From assembly GCF_003627755.1 (NCBI RefSeq), contig NZ_CP032694.1, forward strand, positions 4,026,501 through 4,090,500: a DNA stretch of 64,000 bases. Reading direction: 5' to 3'. Positions 58,988-64,000 of this stretch are shown piece by piece. Within the stretch, counting starts at the first letter, position 1. Every line of letters starts with the position of its first letter. The notes under the pieces are model-generated. The model did no database searches. It saw nothing but the letters and a program-made list of their open reading frames with translations, and was not told the DNA's origin. The DNA comes from Rhizobium jaguaris. Lineage in GTDB: Bacteria > Pseudomonadota > Alphaproteobacteria > Rhizobiales > Rhizobiaceae. Both the position numbers and the translations under genes were made by a program.

Positions 58988-59719
58988 ATGCGCGTCGTCG
59001 TCACCCGTCCCGCACATTCGGGTGAACGTACCGCCCGGCGGCTTGCGGAGATGGGTCATGAGCCGGTGCTTTTGCCGCTGGCAGAACCGGTGCACGATGC
59101 CGAGGCGGCTCTCAAGGCGTTGGAAGAAACAAACGGCTCTATCGTCATCACCAGCGCCGAAGTCACGCGTGTCCTGAAACATGTACAGCAGTCGTTAAAG
59201 CTGCTTTTCCACCGGCCGGTTTTTGCGGTCGGCGCCGCGACAGCACGGGCCGCCCGGGAGATCGGCTTCGAGGTCGTGGTGGGCGTTAGCGGCGGCAACG
59301 GTGCGCAACTAGCAGATCTGATTATCGAACACCCGCCCGAATTCAGAGAGTCGCCACTTCTCTATCTCGCAGGCTCCCCGCGCGCAGCCGGCTTCGAGAC
59401 ACAACTGACAGAGTTGGGGATCGCATTCCGAACAGTCGAGTGTTACCGGATGAAGGAAATCATACCCGACGCTGGGATGCTTACCCGTCTCCTTGTCGAG
59501 ATTCCGGCGGACGCGATTCTCTTTTATTCCCGCGAAACCGCGCGCCGCTTTTTCGCCCTGCCCTTTCTGCACGAGCAGACCGATAGCTTGGCGCAGACGC
59601 GGATACTCTGCCTCAGCGAAGCGATTGCCGAAGTGGTGCCGGCGGCCCTGCGGTCTCTTGTGGAAATCGCCGCCGTGCCGGACGAAGACAGCCTTCTGGC
59701 GCTTCTGGCTGCGAAGTGA
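58988..59719 (+). CDS. hemD: Uroporphyrinogen-III synthase
   Basis: The 243-residue protein cyclises hydroxymethylbilane to uroporphyrinogen III. It shows the weakly conserved HemD pattern: MRVVVTRPAHSGERTARRLA, FAVGAATARAAREIGFEVVV, LLYLAGSPRAAGFETQL and ADAILFYSRETARRFF. It lies six bases after hemC, so co-expression is near certain. Confidence 0.93.
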   Translation: MRVVVTRPAHSGERTARRLAEMGHEPVLLPLAEPVHDAEAALKALEETNGSIVITSAEVTRVLKHVQQSLKLLFHRPVFAVGAATARAAREIGFEVVVGVSGGNGAQLADLIIEHPPEFRESPLLYLAGSPRAAGFETQLTELGIAFRTVECYRMKEIIPDAGMLTRLLVEIPADAILFYSRETARRFFALPFLHEQTDSLAQTRILCLSEAIAEVVPAALRSLVEIAAVPDEDSLLALLAAK

Positions 59720-59798
59720 GGTCGCAATTTTGATCTAAGCTCTTTCCATAATCGACTTGTCTGTCTACTTTCGCTGCAGCGCATGAAAAGAGGACCTC

Positions 59799-61070
59799 AT
59801 GGTATCGGGAAACCCGCCAAACCATTCGAAGCCCAACGACGAGCCGATCACGATCGACCTGGAAGCTGAGGAAACCACTCGGGCCGCGGCGTCCAAGGAG
59901 ATGACGGAGCGCAATCATAGCGAGCCCGGCAACAGCCCGCCCGCCGATGAGGCAGAAGTGCCGCTGGAAGCCGAGAAGGAGCCGGCGAAGGAAGACATCG
60001 ACGAGCCCGTCGCAGACGCTGCGGCAGATGAGCCCAAAGCCGCGGCCGAGCGGGAGCCCGAGCCTTCCCGCACCGAGCAAACCTCCGTTTCCCCGCGACA
60101 GCAGGGCACAACGTCAGGTCTGATCGCCGCAGGCATTGTCGGCGGCCTGATTTCCCTCATCTGCGTCGGCGCCATCCAGTATGCGGGCCTCTTGCCTGGT
60201 GGCAGGGCTGCGAAGGACAATGGGGCCAATATAGCCGCGCTCACAGCCGAAATCGACGGGCTGAAGCAGACGGTCTCCAATCTCGCTGCCGCCCCCGCGG
60301 CAACACCTGACGCCGCCCTTACCGCCCGCGTCGCCGCACTCGAAGCGGCGGCCACAAACAACACCGCCGCCGCAGGCGGATCGTCCAGTACCGGCAGTGC
60401 CGATACCGACCAGAAGCTCGCCGCACTCAGCGCCGAAGTGGAACAACTGAAGGCGAGCCTCGCTCAGGCGGTGCAAAGTCAGGCTTCGTCCGACGCCGAT
60501 GTCAGCAAGCGCCTTGACGATGCCGAGAAGAAGCTGAACGCGCCGAGCCAGGAAAGCGCTGTCGCCCGCGCCATCGCGGCCGCGGCGCTGAAGGCGGCGA
60601 TCGATCGCGGCGGTCCTTTTCAGCCTGAACTCGATACCTTCGCCAACGTCGCGCCCAATGACCCCGCCGTCGCCGATCTGAAAGCTTTCGCGCAGACCGG
60701 CATTCCCTCGCGCGCCGATCTCATTCGCCGCGTATCCGACGTCGCAACAGCCATCGTCGGTTCGGCACAGCAGGACGACCCGAACCAGAGCTGGAGCGAC
60801 CGCTTGCTCACGAGCGCCAAATCCTTGGTGCAGGTGCGCCCGGTCGGCAATGTCTCCGGCGACAGTGTCGCGGCCATCGCCGCCCGCTTCGAGGACAAGG
60901 TCAAGAACGGCGATCTGCCCGGTGCCGTGACCGAGTGGAACAGCCTGCCGGATGCAGCCAAATCGGCCTCGGCCGCCTTCAAGCAATCGTTGGAAGCTCG
61001 TATCCGCGTCGAGGATCTGGTCGGCGAAGCGCTGTCGAAAGCTATCGCCGACACGGGAAAACAGAGCTGA
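59799..61070 (+). CDS. Mic60/mitofilin-like inner-membrane protein
   Basis: The 423-residue protein has an acidic Pro/Glu-rich cytoplasmic N-terminus (residues 1-105), one TM segment at about 110-132 (LIAAGIVGGLISLICVGAIQ), a coiled-coil region (140-250) and a C-terminal helical mitofilin-type domain. Alphaproteobacterial Mic60 is encoded next to haem genes and shapes inner membranes; this gene lies between hemD and hemY, the same context. It is 80 bases after hemD and 16 bases before hemY. Confidence 0.85.
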   Translation: MVSGNPPNHSKPNDEPITIDLEAEETTRAAASKEMTERNHSEPGNSPPADEAEVPLEAEKEPAKEDIDEPVADAAADEPKAAAEREPEPSRTEQTSVSPRQQGTTSGLIAAGIVGGLISLICVGAIQYAGLLPGGRAAKDNGANIAALTAEIDGLKQTVSNLAAAPAATPDAALTARVAALEAAATNNTAAAGGSSSTGSADTDQKLAALSAEVEQLKASLAQAVQSQASSDADVSKRLDDAEKKLNAPSQESAVARAIAAAALKAAIDRGGPFQPELDTFANVAPNDPAVADLKAFAQTGIPSRADLIRRVSDVATAIVGSAQQDDPNQSWSDRLLTSAKSLVQVRPVGNVSGDSVAAIAARFEDKVKNGDLPGAVTEWNSLPDAAKSASAAFKQSLEARIRVEDLVGEALSKAIADTGKQS

Positions 61071-61085
61071 GGACGGGGTGAGAGA

Positions 61086-62690
61086 ATGTTCAGACTGCTT
61101 ATTTTCGCCGTTCTCGTCCTAGCACTCGGCTATGGCTTTTCCTGGCTGGCGGATCGCCCCGGCGATCTTTCGCTGGTCTGGGGCGGCGAACTTTACCAGA
61201 CCAAGCTCATCGTCGCAGCCGCCATCCTGATCGCGCTCATCGCCGCCGCCATGGTGGTCTGGTGGTTCATCCGGTTGATCTGGACCTCGCCCCAATCCGT
61301 CACCCGCTATTTCCGCGCCCGTAAGCGCGACCGCGGCTATCAGGCGCTGTCGACCGGGCTGATCGCTGCCGGGGCCGGCAATGCGCTGCTGGCCCGCAAG
61401 ATGGCGGCGCGCACGCGCGGCCTCATCCGTGCCGACCAGGAGCCGCTGATCAACCTGCTTGAAGCCCAGGCAGCGTTGATCGAGGGCAAGCATGACGAGG
61501 CCCGCCAAAAATTCGAGTTGATGGCCAACGATCCGGAAACCCGCGAACTCGGCCTGCGCGGCCTCTATCTCGAAGCCAAGCGGCTTGGCGCTCACGAGGC
61601 AGCACGGCAATATGCCGAAAAAGCGGCCGACAAGGCCCCCTATCTGCCTTGGGCAGCGCAGGCGACGATGGAATACCGCAGTCAGGCCGGTGATTGGGAC
61701 GAGGCCATCAAGCTTCTCGACCAGCAGAAGATTGCTCGTGTCATCGATAAGGACACCGCCAACCGCCAGCGCGCCGTGCTGCTGACGGCGCGCGCCAACG
61801 ACAAGCTCGAAGGCGATCCGTCCGGTGCCCGAGACGATGCGCTGGCAGCGCTGAAACTGTCTCCCGATTTCGTGCCGGCCGCGCTGACGGCCGCCAAGGC
61901 ATTGTTTCGCGAAGATAAAGTCCGCAAGGCCGCATCCATTCTCGAGCAGGTCTGGAAGACAGGGGCAAATCCGGAGATCGGCAAGGCCTATGTCCGCGCC
62001 CGCAGCGGCGATTCCGTTGGCGATCGCCTGAAGCGCGCCGAACGGCTGGAGTCGATCCGCCCGAACAATGTCGAAGCGCTGCTGATCACGGCAAAGGCGG
62101 CGCTCGACGCCCGCGACTTCGCCAAGGCCCGCGCCAAGGCCGAGGCCGCGGCCCGCATCGATGCCCGCGAAGGCGCCTTCCTGCTGCTGGCCGATATTGA
62201 AGAGGCCGAGACCGGAGATCAGGGCCGCGTTCGCCATTGGATGGCACAAGCACTGCGCGCGCCGCGCGATCCGGCCTGGGTCGCCGATGGCTTCATTTCC
62301 GACAAATGGCTGCCGCTGTCGCCGATCACAAGCAGGCTCGACGCCTTCGAATGGAAGGCGCCTTTTGGCCAGCTTGAGGGGCCGGTGGAAGAGGGTACGG
62401 CCGTCTCGGTCGATGCCGCGCTGAGATCGCTGCCCCCGGTGCGCGAGGCGGTATCTGCAACCACCGCGACAAAATCGGCCTCACCAACAGTTGCTTCGCC
62501 GGCTGCTGGTGCATCTGTTATAGAATTGGAACAGATCGTGACGAGGCCGGCGCCAGCCGCATCCGCCGCCAAATTCGAGCCGGCCAAGGAGCCGGAACCA
62601 CGACCCTTCTTCGGCGGTGCGCCGGATGATCCGGGCGTGAAAGATCCCAAGTTTGAACCGGAACCCAAGACACGGCTCAAACTCTTCTAA
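61086..62690 (+). CDS. hemY: HemY-type TPR membrane protein of haem biosynthesis region
   Basis: The 534-residue protein has two N-terminal TM segments (about 1-20 and 42-62, with VVWWFIRLIWTSPQSVTRYF between membrane and domain) and then TPR repeats through about residue 400. This is the HemY_N/TPR family, not the protoporphyrinogen oxidase also called HemY. A low-complexity Pro/Ala/Glu tail follows. The exact role in haem synthesis is unknown. It follows the Mic60-like gene in the same operon. Confidence 0.9.
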   Translation: MFRLLIFAVLVLALGYGFSWLADRPGDLSLVWGGELYQTKLIVAAAILIALIAAAMVVWWFIRLIWTSPQSVTRYFRARKRDRGYQALSTGLIAAGAGNALLARKMAARTRGLIRADQEPLINLLEAQAALIEGKHDEARQKFELMANDPETRELGLRGLYLEAKRLGAHEAARQYAEKAADKAPYLPWAAQATMEYRSQAGDWDEAIKLLDQQKIARVIDKDTANRQRAVLLTARANDKLEGDPSGARDDALAALKLSPDFVPAALTAAKALFREDKVRKAASILEQVWKTGANPEIGKAYVRARSGDSVGDRLKRAERLESIRPNNVEALLITAKAALDARDFAKARAKAEAAARIDAREGAFLLLADIEEAETGDQGRVRHWMAQALRAPRDPAWVADGFISDKWLPLSPITSRLDAFEWKAPFGQLEGPVEEGTAVSVDAALRSLPPVREAVSATTATKSASPTVASPAAGASVIELEQIVTRPAPAASAAKFEPAKEPEPRPFFGGAPDDPGVKDPKFEPEPKTRLKLF

Positions 62691-62702
62691 GAATGGAACC
62701 GA

Positions 62703-63188
62703 ATGTTCGAACGCTTTCAGGAATTCTTTCAGAACCTTACCAAGGACCACCCCAAATCCGGTTTTGCTCCAGACGATCCCCGCATCGCGGTTGCGGCGCT
62801 CTGTTTCCAGGTCATGGAGGCGGACGGCAAGATCGAGGAAAGCGAGAAGAAGCGGCTACGCAAGCTGCTGAAGACCCAATACGGTCTCGATGGCCGCCAG
62901 CTCGATGCGCTGATCGCGGCGGGCCAGCGGGCCGAGAGCGAGGCGGTCGATTATTATCGCTTCACCTCCGACCTGAAGCGTCACCTCAATAGCGAACAGC
63001 GCCTCGAGCTTCTCGGTATCCTCTGGGACATCGTCTATGCCGATGGCGAACGCAGCGAAATGGAGGACCATGCCATCTGGCGCATTGCCGATCTCATGGG
63101 CATCTCCGACCGCGAACGCGTTATGAAACGCCAGGAGGCAGCCGCCCGTGCGCCGGGGCGCAAGGTGGAGACCGGGGATGATGATTGA
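62703..63188 (+). CDS. TerB-like (DjlA N-terminal type) protein
   Basis: The 161-residue helical product shows the TerB fold: AVAALCFQVMEADGKIEESE, then KRLRKLLKTQYGLDGRQLDAL, and a second half LGILWDIVYADGERSEMEDH with the acidic D-G-x-x motifs that can bind metal. The function is unknown. It is 12 bases after hemY and overlaps the amidotransferase start, so all may be one transcript. Confidence 0.85.
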   Translation: MFERFQEFFQNLTKDHPKSGFAPDDPRIAVAALCFQVMEADGKIEESEKKRLRKLLKTQYGLDGRQLDALIAAGQRAESEAVDYYRFTSDLKRHLNSEQRLELLGILWDIVYADGERSEMEDHAIWRIADLMGISDRERVMKRQEAAARAPGRKVETGDDD

Positions 63189-63912
63189 GGCCCCCGAGGG
63201 GAGCAGGCATCGCCCCGTATTGATCGTCTTGCACCAGGAGCGCTCCAGCGCCGGCCGCGTCGGCCAGATGCTGCTGGACAAGGGCTACAATCTCGACATC
63301 CGCCGGCCGGTGCTCGGCGACGGACTGCCGACGACGCTGGAAGGTCATGCCGGCGCGGTGGTCTTCGGCGGGCCGATGAGCGCCAATGATCCCGACGATT
63401 TCGTGAAGGCTGAGATCAATTGGCTCGACGTGCCGCTGAAGGAAAACCGCCCCTATCTCGGCATCTGTCTCGGCGCACAGATGCTCGCCCGCCACCTCGG
63501 CGCCAAGGTCAAGGCCCGTGACGACGGCAAGACCGAAATCGGGTGGTATCCGCTGCAGCCGACGGAAAAGGGGCGGCTTTTGATGCGCCACTGGCCACAG
63601 ATGGTCTACCATTTTCATCGCGAAGGTTTCGACCTGCCGCACGGCGCCGATCTGCTGGCGACAGGCGAGACCTATCCCAACCAAGCCTATCGCTATGGCG
63701 CCAATGCCTGGGGTCTGCAGTTCCACGCGGAGCTCACCCGCGCCATGATGCAGCGCTGGGTGGTGCACGGCGAGCACCGCTTCTGCATGCCGAACGCCCA
63801 GAAGGGCCGCGAGCATCTGGAGGGCCGCATGATCTTCGATCCGCCGCTCAAAGCCTGGCTATCCGAATTCCTCGATTTTGTTTTCGAGGGCAAACAGGCG
63901 ATGGCAGCCTGA
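63178..63912 (+). CDS. Class I glutamine amidotransferase-like protein
   Basis: The 244-residue product has the catalytic Cys in YLGICLGAQMLARHLG near residue 100, the HFHREGF block and the His-x-Glu in LQFHAELTRAMM, completing the triad. It resembles the GMP-synthase-like glutaminase family of stand-alone enzymes. ATG 63178 follows AAGGTGGAG; it overlaps the TerB stop, so it is coupled. The acceptor substrate is unknown. Confidence 0.88.
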   Translation: MMIEAPEGSRHRPVLIVLHQERSSAGRVGQMLLDKGYNLDIRRPVLGDGLPTTLEGHAGAVVFGGPMSANDPDDFVKAEINWLDVPLKENRPYLGICLGAQMLARHLGAKVKARDDGKTEIGWYPLQPTEKGRLLMRHWPQMVYHFHREGFDLPHGADLLATGETYPNQAYRYGANAWGLQFHAELTRAMMQRWVVHGEHRFCMPNAQKGREHLEGRMIFDPPLKAWLSEFLDFVFEGKQAMAA

Positions 63913-63923
63913 TCGGCAGGGTC

Positions 63924-64000
63924 TTAACCGGCCGCAAGAGCAAGGTCGAATTGATCGATCACATGGCGAACAGCCGCTGCATACCGCTTCGGCTTTTCCG
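63924..64000 (-). CDS. C-terminal end of a minus-strand gene (cut by window edge)
   Basis: The minus strand reads EKPKRYAAAVRHVIDQFDLA and then LAAG-stop, a helix-like tail with a TAA at 63924-63926. It is convergent with the amidotransferase gene, 11 bases apart. Only about 24 residues are visible and no function can be given. Confidence 0.5.
   Translation of the reverse strand, partial: EKPKRYAAAVRHVIDQFDLALAAG

Noticed and set aside
61086-62690. Protoporphyrinogen oxidase HemY
   Set aside because: The protein has two membrane segments and TPR repeats and no FAD motif; it is the other family that shares the name.

Overview
The window is chromosomal DNA of a GC-rich alphaproteobacterium, almost certainly Rhizobium or a close Rhizobiaceae relative. 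The evidence is the gene order mdh-sucC-sucD-sucA-sucB-lpdA, the separate atpHAGDC cluster, the tsaD/hemC divergence followed by hemD, a Mic60-like gene and hemY, an Omp19-like lipoprotein, and a typical long inverted intergenic repeat near 34.8 kb. No tRNA, rRNA or CRISPR array was seen. All protein assignments come from reading the translations; no database search was run.

Layout. 0-3 kb is accessory: a truncated LysR gene, a blue-copper protein, a decayed GlxA-type regulator, two small genes and an ArsR repressor. 3-6.2 kb holds an SDR gene divergent from glpR-glpD (glycerol-3-phosphate use). 6.3-10.2 kb holds an orphan terpenoid-cyclase-like protein and a divergent pair of transcription units: a hemerythrin-like protein with a small Cys-rich protein on the minus strand, and two flavin split-barrel genes on the plus strand, the second a PPOX-GAF-winged-helix fusion. 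Four CTAAR half-sites at helical spacing lie between them. 10.2-12.5 kb is scarred: transposase debris, an arylsulfatase whose signal peptide is thrown out of frame at an (AC)5 tract, and a perfect 21-bp hairpin. 12.6-15.9 kb is a TPP-riboswitch-controlled thiamin/HMP uptake operon (YkoF, ThiX, ThiZ, ThiY). 16-22 kb holds an acyltransferase-3 membrane protein and a LysR-linked catabolic operon (Fe-dependent ADH, ALDH, enolase-superfamily enzyme), then an IS200/IS605 element.

22.8-28 kb is the F1-ATPase operon. 28-34.7 kb carries priA, a PlsC-like acyltransferase coupled to a GNAT gene, xerC and a TraB/GumN protein. 34.7-47 kb is the TCA block on the minus strand (mdh, sucCD, sucAB, lpdA), interrupted by a YciI-like gene and by a DUF4241/secreted/SDR/LysE group. 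47-53 kb carries zapE, an Omp19-like lipoprotein and sdhCDAB. 53-64 kb has a repeat-containing secreted protein, an EtfB-type methyltransferase, EVE and YciI proteins, a VapBC-like module, gpsA-tsaD, hemC-hemD-Mic60-hemY, a TerB-like protein and a class I amidotransferase.

The core genes work together in respiration: the TCA enzymes feed NADH and succinate to the electron chain, SdhCDAB is Complex II, AtpHAGDC is the F1 part of ATP synthase, and HemCD/HemY supply haem. The best candidate for something undescribed is the 7.3-10.2 kb module, where a di-iron-type protein and a flavin-type/GAF/DNA-binding fusion face each other across an ordered repeat array. Most other novelty is small-scale: the arylsulfatase frame disruption, a CTG start for xerC, terminators and hairpins overlapping coding ends, and a toxin-antitoxin insertion.
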